NCBI GenBank assembly: GCA_017483195.1 | Contig: JAFULR010000001.1 | Span: forward strand, 1 to 34,782 | From: Clostridia bacterium | GTDB lineage: Bacteria; Bacillota; Clostridia; Oscillospirales; CAG-272 | Length of the DNA stretch: 34,782 nucleotides | Reading direction: 5' to 3' | Shown here: piece after piece, positions 1 to 7,547 of the stretch | How the letters are laid out: every line of letters starts with the position of its first letter | Position numbering within the stretch: position 1 is the stretch's first letter | Translations under genes and position numbers: made by a program | The notes under the pieces: generated by a model | Told to the model about the DNA's origin: nothing | The model's input: only the letters and a program-made list of their open reading frames with translations | The model's database searches: none

Positions 1-62
1 CGGGGTATCCCCCCATCATATTCCTGCATCGGAGTGTTATACTTGCCCCCGATTATAAAAAA

Positions 63-138
63 TGGTGGAAACAATAGGGCTCGAACCTATGACCCTCTGC
101 TTGTAAGGCAGATGCTCTCCCAACTGAGCTATGCTTCC
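63..138 (-). tRNA. tRNA-Val (anticodon TAC)
   Basis: The minus strand folds as a complete 76-nt cloverleaf with an encoded 3' CCA. The acceptor arms GGAAGCA and TGTTTCC pair with one G-T wobble. The anticodon stem TCTGC/GCAGA encloses the loop CTTACAA, so the anticodon is TAC and the tRNA reads valine codons. The T arm carries the usual GGTTCGAGCCC sequence. It lies 100 nt downstream of the terminator that ends the phage capsid block, with AT-rich sequence between. No terminator of its own is visible inside the window. Confidence 0.97.
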
Positions 139-238
139 ATATGCCGCCAATATTTCAACGACTTGGTTATTATAGCACAACAAATTTTAATTGTCAAGCA
201 CTTTTTAAATATTTTTTTGATTTTTTTATAAAAATTCA

Positions 239-263
239 AGCCCCACCGATAAACGGTGGGGCT
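239..263 (-). terminator. Intrinsic terminator closing the phage capsid block
   Basis: Perfect 10-bp stem AGCCCCACCG / CGGTGGGGCT with loop ATAAA. On the minus strand it is followed by a T-rich but interrupted tail (TTGAATTTTTATAAAAAAA). It starts 8 nt after the stop codon of the last gene of the block. Confidence 0.75.
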
Positions 264-270
264 GATTCCG

Positions 271-858
271 TCAATACGGATATTTTTCCGCAATTTTCTC
301 TGCCTCAAACGGTATCTGAGATGAGATCGATGACACACAATCCGCATATTTCGCAAAAAACGTGTCACTCTTTTTTTCATCAACATCAATAAGCATCATT
401 GAGCTAACGTACATAATGCACGGAAACACAAATCTCTCGGAAAGAGGAAACGTGTCGGTAATGTCAATATAATAGTGGGAAAATTCACCCTGCGGCTCGT
501 CACTTACAAGATTTCTGTAAGCCTTGTCAAGATGCTCAAGCTCCGAGCAAGCGGATGCAAGCGCATAGGGAAACTTTTCCTCTATCTCCTTCCTGATCTG
601 AATAGCCGCATCCGACTCCTTAACTCTCTCCACACTCTCCTTTACCGTCTCCGTACCGGAATCCTCAACCGAGGAGTTATTGATCTCCGTCACCGTTACA
701 GGCTCCGAAAGAGTGGTCTTATTGAGCGACTCATCCTCCGCGCTGCTCTTTTCAAAGGTCTTACTTTTGACCTTTACCGTGTCAAATTTTTGAAGAAAGC
801 TTCTCTTTGTGTTAGAATAAACCGCGTCAAAAATATCCAAGCAATCGATCGCCGCCAT
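271..858 (-). CDS. Uncharacterised protein, last gene of phage capsid block
   Basis: I do not recognise a family. The product is 195 aa with no membrane segment or signal peptide. Residues 1-35 look folded, residues 36-85 are a Ser/Thr/Glu/Val-rich low-complexity linker, and residues 86-195 form an aromatic, probably globular domain with many Tyr and Phe. The ATG lies 2 nt after the capsid stop codon, so translation is probably coupled to the capsid gene, and an intrinsic terminator follows. In tailed phages this slot usually holds a head-completion or connector protein or a capsid decoration protein, but nothing in the sequence confirms either. The low-complexity linker argues against a compact connector. 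Codon use looks like that of its neighbours. Confidence 0.6.
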   Translation of the reverse strand: MAAIDCLDIFDAVYSNTKRSFLQKFDTVKVKSKTFEKSSAEDESLNKTTLSEPVTVTEINNSSVEDSGTETVKESVERVKESDAAIQIRKEIEEKFPYALASACSELEHLDKAYRNLVSDEPQGEFSHYYIDITDTFPLSERFVFPCIMYVSSMMLIDVDEKKSDTFFAKYADCVSSISSQIPFEAEKIAEKYPY

Positions 859-860
859 AA

Positions 861-1685
861 TTACTCGGGAAGCTTAAGGTCAAGCACTCTGTACTCTGCG
901 GGATAAACGATCTTCGCACCGTAGAGATGGAGACCCTTAACGGCATCCGCAAATCTCTTTTCGGGGCGGTAAGCCTCAACCTCGGAGATCTGCTCCGCAA
1001 AAGCAACAGCGCGCTTTGTACGCATAATGCACTTGTGATAGGAATCCTCGTCAACGCAAACGTTGTTGGAAACGTAAACCTTGCAGCCCGCGATCTTGCC
1101 GAGAAGTCCGGATTCAAGCGCATCGGAGTTGTCCGTGCCAAGCTCGATCTTAGCCTTGAGAATGAGCGCAGCGATCTCGGGAGATACCTCAACCACGATC
1201 TCGTCGGAGTTAAGCACGTCAGCCTTCATCATCTGAGTCTTAAGATCAATGATATGCTCCACGATCTTGTCAGCCGTAACCGCATCATCTGTAAGAGAAT
1301 AATTTGAAAACTCGTAAAGAGAGTAAACGTAAGCGTCCGCAGCGTTTGCGAGAGCGGCAGCGGCTGTTTTCATAGCCTCATCCATAAGCTTGGGATTGGA
1401 CTGCGCTCTGTCAACGTCGTCGATCTGGAAGTTAAAATACTTCGCCTGGTCGATCTTAAGAGTGCGCACGGTGTCGGAAAGAGTCTCGGGCGCGCTCATA
1501 TCTGCGTTCTTTTCATAATCGGAAACGGTAACGTCACCCACACCGCAGATCTTTACAATGGATCCCTGATTTTTGATGTCGCCCTCAAATTCCCTGTTAC
1601 AGTTGAGAACGCCGATGTACTTTTTGTCAAGCTGCTTTAAGAGATTTTCACTCCATACTGTTGAAATAAAATTGATAATTGCCAT
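861..1685 (-). CDS. Phage major capsid protein (HK97-fold, P22 coat-like)
   Basis: A 274-aa coat protein. The features that fit are a charged N-terminal region, a central segment with an 'AANAADAYVYSLY' helix (about 117-127), a stretch 'EIVVEVSPEIAALILKAK' (about 162-179), and a C-terminal 'LHLYGAKIVYPAEYRVLDLKL' strand that resembles the end of P22-type coats used by many Clostridia phages. The position directly after a scaffold-like gene and before the 195-aa gene is the canonical head-gene order. The ATG has a purine-rich ribosome site (AAAGAAAGGAAAAAAG). Its length fits a minimal coat without inserted domains. The reading frame is intact. The assignment to coat protein is firm from context; the exact subfamily is inferred. 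Confidence 0.85.
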   Translation of the reverse strand: MAIINFISTVWSENLLKQLDKKYIGVLNCNREFEGDIKNQGSIVKICGVGDVTVSDYEKNADMSAPETLSDTVRTLKIDQAKYFNFQIDDVDRAQSNPKLMDEAMKTAAAALANAADAYVYSLYEFSNYSLTDDAVTADKIVEHIIDLKTQMMKADVLNSDEIVVEVSPEIAALILKAKIELGTDNSDALESGLLGKIAGCKVYVSNNVCVDEDSYHKCIMRTKRAVAFAEQISEVEAYRPEKRFADAVKGLHLYGAKIVYPAEYRVLDLKLPE

Positions 1686-1718
1686 AATTCTTTTTTCCTT
1701 TCTTTTTTGTAATATTTT

Positions 1719-2207
1719 TTAGTTCCAATGACGCATCGATTCCACAATGTCGTCATAATGACTCTTAACCTGTGAGGGAGTCATTTTTCTAACCTCGTCC
1801 GGAGAAAAATAGTTCTCCGCTCCTCGGGACTCAAGAGTGCCCGAGCTCATTTTTCGCATTTTTTGATTATGCTCAAATGCCTTTTGCTCTTCTCTTGCCC
1901 TTTTTCTCTCAAAAAGTGAATACGTAGCGGCAAGAGACTCGCCGTTTTTCACCTTTGTCCATACCTCGTCGGGCACGGACCTTGGATCAACGCTCGGAAA
2001 ATACTCGTAAAATTCCTCAAGCTCCGATCTCATTCTCGCATTGACAGCATCAAGCTCTTCCCTCTCACGAAGAATGCTTCTCAGCTCCTCCACCTCCTTG
2101 CGGAGCTCGGAAAGCTCGTCCGACGCAAAAGCTTCATCTTCGAGCGATTCCCCCACTTGCTCCAAAGCTTCTTCAACCTCTAAGGGCATCATTTCAAGCT
2201 CATCCAT
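1719..2207 (-). CDS. Phage scaffolding protein
   Basis: A 162-aa highly charged protein. Residues 1-75 are acidic with heptad-like Leu/Glu/Arg spacing (ELSELRKEVEELRSILRERE), which is a coiled coil as expected of a scaffold. The C-terminus carries 'FSPDEVRKMTPSQVKSHYDDIVESM', a signature I associate with phage scaffold proteins of Firmicutes phages. I chose ATG 2207 because AGGAGG sits 8 nt upstream; an in-frame GTG at 2216 overlaps that ribosome site and is unlikely to be used. The gene overlaps the portal gene by 8 nt, which points to translational coupling. Scaffolds assemble the procapsid with the coat protein and then leave. Confidence 0.8.
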   Translation of the reverse strand: MDELEMMPLEVEEALEQVGESLEDEAFASDELSELRKEVEELRSILREREELDAVNARMRSELEEFYEYFPSVDPRSVPDEVWTKVKNGESLAATYSLFERKRAREEQKAFEHNQKMRKMSSGTLESRGAENYFSPDEVRKMTPSQVKSHYDDIVESMRHWN

Positions 2208-3732
2208 TGGCGGCACCTCCTCTTATAAGAGAAGCCTTGTCGGAGATATATCCCTCGGGCAATCTCTCAAGATACTGCTCTATCGTGATATGACCTCCCT
2301 GCAAAAGCTTGTCAAGGATGGAAAGAGTGATCGACGGAGTAAACACCGAGGTATCGGTCACGTCAATAAATGCTTTAAACGATGTCTTTTCCTCCTCGTT
2401 AACAGAGATCCTTTCAGAAGTAAGCACGCCGTTCCCGTCAAGCATAGGGATAAATCTGTCGCTCGGAAAATAAGCAAGCGTCATATCCGCCCAGATAGAG
2501 GCAAGCTCCTCAATACATCTGTAAAATGCGGCTCTTACAAGCTTAAGAGGAATTTTAGATGCCTCCTGCACGGCTAAGATAGCACTTGTGTTCTCAGGAG
2601 TAACGTTACCAAGAGCCGTCTCGGTCGCACCGTTTACCTCCTTTGCGGTGGAGATTACGTTGGATAGAAAATCAAGGTATCCATCCTGAAGCTTGCCAAC
2701 TCCAAGCACCGCAACCGCATCGGAAACGTTCGTGCCACCTATAGCAGCGATCGCTTCACCGACCTCGTTGCTCCATTCCGGGATCTTGGACTTGTCATAA
2801 ATGACCTTTGAAAACGCAGTGTCACCCATGTGCTTCATCACCATCGCATAAGCTCGGTTGACGTATTTCTGATTTGCGATCATGCCCGCCACCGCACTCG
2901 TTCCGTGAAAGCTGTTTTTGGTTGGATGCCAATTGAAATACGCAACGGGGTAGAGCGTGCACGGTGTTTTCACCCTGTTGATAACGCAATTTCTCGTGCT
3001 TTTTTCAAAGCATACCTTTCCTTCCTCGCGCCAGAACTTGATAAGATAAGTGGCCTTCGCCTCATCGTCACCCTCAAGCTCAATGGATGCATGATCACCG
3101 CTTCTTTCACTGTCGTCAAGTCTGTCCGGAACGATTTTTCCAAGCTCCTTTTCGGAAACGCCGTTAGCCCTTGCCTCCCTGCGAAGCGAGATAACACTCG
3201 CCCTGCCGGCAAGTATAACGTAATCCTGCGATTGAATGTCGCTCTTGTTCACGTCGGATACAAAGAGATTCACGTTGTCGATAAGCTCGGTCTCAATATC
3301 ACCCTCGTATATGCCATCCCCGGCAGCATCACCCCTCCAATAGGAATAAAGCACACCGTCACCGCTTATCACGGCGTCCATAGCGAGCTTGTATAGCTTG
3401 CTGCCCATCTTGGATCGCTCCCAACGGTATTTTGCGTTGGCGCTGAGAAGGGATGCTAAACGTGAGGCAGCCTCTTTGTTTCCGTAAGCTACAACGTCGC
3501 TTCGGTACGTAATGTCAACCCTTTCGGGCACTACCGAGCAGATAAGATAATCCGCCACTCGCTTGACGATGTTGAATACGGGACGTGGCAAGCCGCCCGA
3601 TTCCATCATATACCACTGATCTCCGCGATAGAATCGCTCGTTCTGGCGAACGGTGGCATAAAGTCCGATTCTTCTTTTGTAGTCCTTTCCCGCTTCGTAT
3701 TGAAGCCAGGTCTTGCTTAATGAATCGTTCAT
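2200..3732 (-). CDS. Phage portal protein
   Basis: A 510-aa portal, the dodecameric DNA entry vertex of the capsid. Evidence: the N-terminal 'RQNERFYRGDQWYMMESGGLPRPVFNIVKRVADYL' type of sequence (residues about 28-62) typical of portals of the SPP1/P22-like group, a central acidic and aromatic wing region, and a C-terminal 'NVTPENTSAILAVQEASKIPLKLVRAAFYRCIEELA' helix region (about 375-410). It precedes the scaffold and capsid genes as expected. AAAGGAGG lies about 13 nt before the ATG. The frame is intact at normal family length. The neighbouring TerL gene should be adjacent but is displaced by about 0.6 kb of repeats. Confidence 0.9.
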   Translation of the reverse strand: MNDSLSKTWLQYEAGKDYKRRIGLYATVRQNERFYRGDQWYMMESGGLPRPVFNIVKRVADYLICSVVPERVDITYRSDVVAYGNKEAASRLASLLSANAKYRWERSKMGSKLYKLAMDAVISGDGVLYSYWRGDAAGDGIYEGDIETELIDNVNLFVSDVNKSDIQSQDYVILAGRASVISLRREARANGVSEKELGKIVPDRLDDSERSGDHASIELEGDDEAKATYLIKFWREEGKVCFEKSTRNCVINRVKTPCTLYPVAYFNWHPTKNSFHGTSAVAGMIANQKYVNRAYAMVMKHMGDTAFSKVIYDKSKIPEWSNEVGEAIAAIGGTNVSDAVAVLGVGKLQDGYLDFLSNVISTAKEVNGATETALGNVTPENTSAILAVQEASKIPLKLVRAAFYRCIEELASIWADMTLAYFPSDRFIPMLDGNGVLTSERISVNEEEKTSFKAFIDVTDTSVFTPSITLSILDKLLQGGHITIEQYLERLPEGYISDKASLIRGGAANG

Positions 3733-4328
3733 TTTTTTGTTATTACCTCCTTTCTTTTTTACACGGATGAGATGTAGTTAATCAAATTGCTTTCTATACA
3801 GATCTCTTAATTCGACATCCCGAAAAAGCAATATCACACCGCAAACATCACGACTACGCACTAACTCGTGTAGGGGGGCACTCCGTGCACCCGAGCTAAT
3901 AATCGCACTACCGTAAATGTCGTTCAGAGACGTCATCCTGAGCGTAGCGAAGTTTTGCTGAGGGAGCGCAAGCGAGCCGATGCAAAACCCGTGCCTCGCA
4001 CGGGGATCTACGAAGAAGTCTTTGTGACTTTCCATAGGCAAAGTAACTTTAATTATGTAACGGGGCGTCGAGGACGTCGCCCCCTACGAGTTTGCACGGC
4101 TACACAGCAACCCTGAAAGCCTACGCTAACAATTCCCCTCGGGGGTGGCGAGGGGTGCAGGGGAGGGGGCGGGGCGTAGCGGGACGGATATCCCCACGGC
4201 TACCCACAAACATCACCTTACATCAGCCCTCTTCCGCAGAAGAGGGTGGCATTGAACTCACGAGCTTGCTCGTTAGTTCCGGTGACGGGTGTAGTTCCCT
4301 CTTTTAAAACAAAAGTAACTAACCCCCT
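3733..4328. repeat. Mosaic of dispersed repeats splitting the phage block
   Basis: No credible gene. The stretch is a patchwork of short GC-rich palindromic units of a kind common between genes in gut Clostridia. Units include GGGGGGCAC/GTGCACCC near 3872-3892, a 'GTCATCCTGAGCGTAGCGAAG' type unit at 3932-3952, CCGTGC/GCACGG around 3989-4003, a 'GGGGCGTCGAGGACGTCGCCCC' type unit at 4062-4084, a C/G-rich unit at 4134-4175, CCCTCTTC/GAAGAGGG at 4227-4246, and GAACTCACGAG/CTCGTTAGTTC at 4254-4279. The unit at 3932 recurs inside element B near 18066-18089, and the 4062 unit resembles 34698-34724. In a phage operon TerL and portal are normally adjacent, so this looks like repeat insertion after integration. 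Confidence 0.7.
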
Positions 4329-5639
4329 TCAAATATCCCAGATTCCCCGCCCCATCTCACTTTTTCGCCCAAATCTGAAGGGCAAAGGATCCTCCTCTTT
4401 TTCAGGCTCAAATCTGCTCATCACCGCATACCTCAAAGCTTCGGGAGCATGTGTCAGATGATGCGGCTCGCTTGCCGCATCCTCCGCTCGCTCCCTGTCG
4501 CAAAGCAGGGACTGCATCGAGCTTATCAGAACCGAGCAATTTCGGGCTATAAACAGCCTTCCGCAGGAGATATAATCCTTAAGCACTCGCCATCCGGGTA
4601 TGCGTCGGTCGTCCGCAGGGATCATGGGCGGCATACCGCGAATTCCCTGCATTATTTCAAATCCGCTCCGTCCGCTGTCCTGCCTCCTGTTCCAAAGATC
4701 GGGTGATGCCACCGCGAATTCAATTTTCATATCCCCTATAAATCGCACTATGGCGCGCGCCGCCTCACTCAAAGTCAAGCCCTTTTCCATAAGCTCGCGC
4801 TCAACGTAAAGATTTCCGCTTTCATCCTTGCAGATCAATAAGAGAGCCAACGTATCAAGCCCGTAATCAAACGCAATAAAGCGCCTTGTGTTTTTGGGAA
4901 TAGCACGCGAGTCGATCACGTGCCTGCTCTCGTCAAACTCACTGAAGAACTGCCCCTCGAAAACGTCCCACCTTCCCTCAAGCCAAGCCATCCTCAGCCT
5001 TTCGGGCAAAGCCTCAAGCTGTTGTATGTAAGAAGGATCACTTTTAAGTAGGCACTCGTTGTCATAGACGAGCGCGGAAATAAAGACGTAATCCTCAGGA
5101 TCCTCACCCTTTCTGAAGGAACGGTCAATGAATAACCGCTTTACCCACGCGTGTCCGATCCCTCCGGGATTGCAGGTAAGATACATTCGCTTGGGAAAGG
5201 AATTCACACCGCGCAAAGAGGCCTTGAAAATTGAAAACTGGTATTCGCTCAGCTGCGTAGCCTCGTCAATTGCTATGATGTCATATTCCTGCCCCTGGTA
5301 TCTTAACGTGTCAGAATCACTCGCGCAGTATCCTAAAAAAATCGCGCTACCGTTTTTGAAGGATATCACCCTGTCACGCTCACCGTATTCGATAAAAGCA
5401 CCGTATTCCGCAAGCAACGGAACAACATGGTTTGCCTTAAGCTCCCATAAGGTCCTGCGAACAAGTAAGCACCTGATCCCGGGATAGTTCAGGCATAAGC
5501 CGATAAGCTTTCTCCGCAGAGCCCAGCTTTTTCCGCCGCCCCTCGCTCCGCCGTAAGCGGTGTATTTGGCGCGAGAGAGAAAAAACTCCCTTTGCTTTGC
5601 GCTCGGCACACCGGATATCCTCAAAGCTCTGCAACTCAT
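4329..5639 (-). CDS. Phage terminase large subunit
   Basis: A 436-aa DNA-packaging motor with an N-terminal ATPase and a C-terminal RNase H-like nuclease. Walker A is GGARGGGKS (about residues 30-38), Walker B and the catalytic Glu are in IIAIDEAT (about 121-128), and the coupling motif is TCNPGG (155-160). Nuclease acidic residues are visible at FDYG (D258) and SPDLW (D314), and the C-terminal HLTHAPEALRYA segment is typical. All catalytic residues I can locate are present and the frame is open, so the protein should be active if expressed. It overlaps the upstream TerS frame by 4 nt (ATGA). The gene after it in transcription order, the portal, is separated by inserted repeats. Confidence 0.95.
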   Translation of the reverse strand: MSCRALRISGVPSAKQREFFLSRAKYTAYGGARGGGKSWALRRKLIGLCLNYPGIRCLLVRRTLWELKANHVVPLLAEYGAFIEYGERDRVISFKNGSAIFLGYCASDSDTLRYQGQEYDIIAIDEATQLSEYQFSIFKASLRGVNSFPKRMYLTCNPGGIGHAWVKRLFIDRSFRKGEDPEDYVFISALVYDNECLLKSDPSYIQQLEALPERLRMAWLEGRWDVFEGQFFSEFDESRHVIDSRAIPKNTRRFIAFDYGLDTLALLLICKDESGNLYVERELMEKGLTLSEAARAIVRFIGDMKIEFAVASPDLWNRRQDSGRSGFEIMQGIRGMPPMIPADDRRIPGWRVLKDYISCGRLFIARNCSVLISSMQSLLCDRERAEDAASEPHHLTHAPEALRYAVMSRFEPEKEEDPLPFRFGRKSEMGRGIWDI

Positions 5640-6035
5640 CCGCCGTCCTCACTTATGTCATGCTCAAAAACGATCTTCAACCTCTCCGCTCCGTTCTCAC
5701 TTGCGCCACCCTCTTTTTTCTCTCCGAAATCAAGGCGCTCCTTAAGATACGCAGAAAGGATCGTGGGACTCTGCCCACAGTTCAAAGCCTCGTCCTCAAG
5801 CAGAGCAAGCACCGCATCGTACTGCTCGGGATACTTACCGCAAATTTTTTCAAGGTCACCAAGCCCCACGCCAAGACTTCTCGCAAATCCCGCAAGATTC
5901 GGAAAGCTGTTTTTAGAAGCGGAATCCCTGCACATAGTAACGTAAAGCTCCGCGCGCTTAATGAGTCCTCCCGAGCCGCAAATTTTTCTTAAAGCAGTTG
6001 TAGGCTTGATCTTCTTGTCCTCCTTATCTTTTCAT
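5636..6035 (-). CDS. Phage terminase small subunit, start region frameshifted
   Basis: Small terminases bind the packaging site and recruit TerL. The open frame reads 'IKPTTALRKICGSGGLIKRAELYV...' and then 'NLAGFARSLGVGLGDLEKICGKYPEQYDAVLALLEDEALN', which has a helix-turn-helix character. An in-frame ATG at 5935 gives only 99 aa and removes the conserved-looking N-terminus. The likely ancestral start is ATG 6033-6035, which has AAAGGGGG about 9 nt upstream. As sequenced it reads Met-Lys-Arg-stop, because the A-run at 6029-6032 holds four A; three would open the whole frame as MKDKEDKKIKPTTAL. Alternatives are a non-ATG start (ATC 6008-6010 lies 8 nt after AGGAGG), a sequencing error, or genuine decay. 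The 3' end overlaps TerL by 4 nt. Confidence 0.65.
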
Positions 6036-6084
6036 CTTATCAATCCCCCTTTCAAACACATTTTTGCTTTGTCGCACTGATACA

Positions 6085-6162
6085 CGTTCATCTCAACCGT
6101 GTGAACGCATTTTATAACAAAAAAGCATGCCACAGTATGCCAAACCGTGCCAAGCCGTGCCA
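6085..6162 (-). promoter_or_regulatory. Iteron array and possible phage-block promoter
   Basis: Four copies of TGCCA occur at 6128, 6138, 6148 and 6158, exactly 10 bp apart, with flanking similarity (GTGCCA or ATGCCA). They therefore lie on one face of the helix. On the minus strand a TATAAA box at 6111-6116 follows the array, but no good -35 is present at the right distance; the iterons occupy that place. An inverted repeat CGTTCA/TGAACG (6085-6090 and 6102-6107) lies just downstream. This fits an activator-dependent promoter for the capsid block, or a TerS recognition (pac-like) site. The function is inferred. Confidence 0.45.
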
Positions 6163-6188
6163 CTTTTTTGCGTTTTTTTCAAAAAATC

Positions 6189-6217
6189 TTGATTTTTTAT
6201 CAAAAAAACCTTATAAT
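6189..6217 (+). promoter_or_regulatory. Sigma-A-type promoter for the PPTase gene
   Basis: TTGATT at 6189-6194, a 17-bp spacer, and TATAAT at 6212-6217. Translation begins at 6255 after a GAAAGGAGAG ribosome site. Confidence 0.8.
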
Positions 6218-6254
6218 TAAGTTAATAAATCCAACGTGCGGAAAGGAGAGAAAA

Positions 6255-6824
6255 ATGGTAATCGTATTTGTAAGAAAAATAGAAAATTTACCCGATGCAG
6301 AAAAACAAAATATCATAAGCTCCCTCTCTTCATCCGCGCTCAAGCGACTTGAAAGTAAAAGGAACAAAAGGCTTTATAACGCCTCCCTCTGCGCCCTCTC
6401 ATTACTTAGCGACATGCAGCGAGCCGCCCTCGACTATGCGGATGGCGGCAGACCGTTTTTTAAAGATCTCGATACCGATATCTCAATCAGCCATAGTGCC
6501 TCTTATACTGCCGTGGCTCTCTCACAATCGGCGCAAAGTCCCGTCGGCGTTGACATTGAGGATGCGATCGAAAAATCCCCATCAACTCGATTTCTGACCG
6601 AAAACGAAAGACTCGCCCTCGAGGGCGGCACCCCTTATCTCAATATCTGGACAAAAAAAGAAGCCCTCTTCAAATTTCTGAAGAACGACTCCACACCATT
6701 TATCCATCTTGATTCCACCGCGCCCGAGCTTCACGGCGCAAAATTCGTCACCGTCGCCGTTGACAGCGCAATACTCACCGTCTGCGCAAAACCGCACGAG
6801 CTGATCAAAATAATCGAAAAATAA
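6255..6824 (+). CDS. 4'-phosphopantetheinyl transferase (Sfp superfamily)
   Basis: A 189-aa enzyme that moves the phosphopantetheine arm of CoA to a serine of acyl or peptidyl carrier proteins, in the cytoplasm. The diagnostic motifs are ISISHS (His about 80), GVDIED (D100, E102, magnesium ligands), and WTKKEALFK (W132, E136, K140), spaced as in the Sfp/AcpT superfamily. The start at 6255 is set by GAAAGGAGAG 4-5 nt upstream and by a consensus promoter; longer in-frame ATG starts read through the promoter and are rejected. At 189 aa it is shorter than Sfp (about 224 aa) and longer than AcpS (about 120 aa). No carrier protein or synthase gene lies in the window, so its target is unknown. A shared bidirectional terminator follows. 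Confidence 0.9.
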   Translation: MVIVFVRKIENLPDAEKQNIISSLSSSALKRLESKRNKRLYNASLCALSLLSDMQRAALDYADGGRPFFKDLDTDISISHSASYTAVALSQSAQSPVGVDIEDAIEKSPSTRFLTENERLALEGGTPYLNIWTKKEALFKFLKNDSTPFIHLDSTAPELHGAKFVTVAVDSAILTVCAKPHELIKIIEK

Positions 6825-6826
6825 AA

Positions 6827-6856
6827 AGCACCGATCGAAAGATCGGTGCTTGATTT
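6827..6856. terminator. Bidirectional intrinsic terminator
   Basis: Perfect 10-bp stem AGCACCGATC/GATCGGTGCT with a GAAA loop between two convergent genes. The minus strand reads into a strong TTTTTATTTTT tail for the HD-domain gene; the plus strand has the weaker TGATTT tail. Confidence 0.85.
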
Positions 6857-6863
6857 GTAAAAT

Positions 6864-7460
6864 TTATTCCTTACTTCCCTCGATAAAGTACGAAGCCTCC
6901 ATATCGGCAACGGAAACGGCAAAAGCGAGCGGGAACATCTCAAAAGCCTTGCTCACGTTGTTCATCTCCTGGGGAGTAACGTCGGAAAAGCCCATATGAT
7001 AACGGATCGCAAATGCCTCGTCGCGCGTAAGACGCATAAATCCCGAAACGATGTAAACGCTCTTTTCCCCGTGACCGTAGGGGAGCTTGTCGTCGATGGT
7101 GTAGAATGGCACGCTCTTCCAAACACCGTTTTCCTTGACGTTTCGAGTGGATTCAACGTAAAAATCCACCTTGCAAAGATCGTGAAGAAGCGAAACGATG
7201 GCTATGCTCTCGTCGGAGTAGTAATCGATACCGTAAACCTCTCTCATACGCGGACGCTCCATAATATCCTTAAGACAGTCGTAAACGTTGAGACTGTGCT
7301 CACAAAGACCGCCGGGATACGAGCCGTGAAAGCGCGTTGATGCGGGCGCGGAGAAAAAGTCGGACGCGCAAAGGTAGTCAAGAAGCCTGTCCGCCCCCTC
7401 GCGCTTGATATTCGCCTTGTATATTTCAATAAATCTCTGCTTGTTTTCAAGAACTCCCAT
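6864..7460 (-). CDS. HD-domain metal-dependent hydrolase
   Basis: A 198-aa soluble protein of the HD superfamily (phosphohydrolases acting on nucleotides or phosphodiesters). Candidate metal ligands are H55 (GLCEHSLNVY), H93-D94 (LLHDLCK), H130 (PYGHGEKS), H155 (RYHMGF) and D186. The order H...HD...H...H...D is that of single-domain HD hydrolases. Similar short HD proteins occur both in Firmicutes chromosomes and in prophages, so this could be phage cargo, but its own promoter and terminator separate it from the capsid block. The substrate cannot be told from sequence. The ribosome site GGGAGG lies 5 nt before the ATG. Confidence 0.8.
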   Translation of the reverse strand: MGVLENKQRFIEIYKANIKREGADRLLDYLCASDFFSAPASTRFHGSYPGGLCEHSLNVYDCLKDIMERPRMREVYGIDYYSDESIAIVSLLHDLCKVDFYVESTRNVKENGVWKSVPFYTIDDKLPYGHGEKSVYIVSGFMRLTRDEAFAIRYHMGFSDVTPQEMNNVSKAFEMFPLAFAVSVADMEASYFIEGSKE

Positions 7461-7492
7461 AAGAGCCTCCCTGTTTTTTCATTATTGGAAAC

Positions 7493-7521
7493 ATTATATC
7501 ATATAATATACCTAAAAGCAA
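7493..7521 (-). promoter_or_regulatory. Sigma-A-type promoter for the HD-domain gene
   Basis: On the minus strand TTGCTT (7516-7521), a 17-bp spacer, and TATAAT (7493-7498). Confidence 0.75.
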
Positions 7522-7547
7522 CATTATTTTTTAAAATTTTGATTTAT

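Noticed and set aside
1..29. Partial minus-strand frame beginning Met-Gln-Glu-Tyr at 29 and running off the window
   Set aside because: Only nine codons are visible and the upstream region is a tRNA; no family can be judged.
63..270. Phage attachment site at the tRNA-Val 3' end
   Set aside because: The phage block lies on the 5' side of the tRNA, and no duplicated tRNA end or integrase is seen.
3778..4041. 87-aa minus-strand frame in the phage block gap
   Set aside because: It is a translation of palindromic repeat units (the 'QNFATLRMTS' type of spurious product) and has no ribosome site.
6128..6162. Sigma-54 promoter, because the minus strand repeats TGGCAC
   Set aside because: The TTGC -12 element is not present at the required spacing from any TGGCAC.
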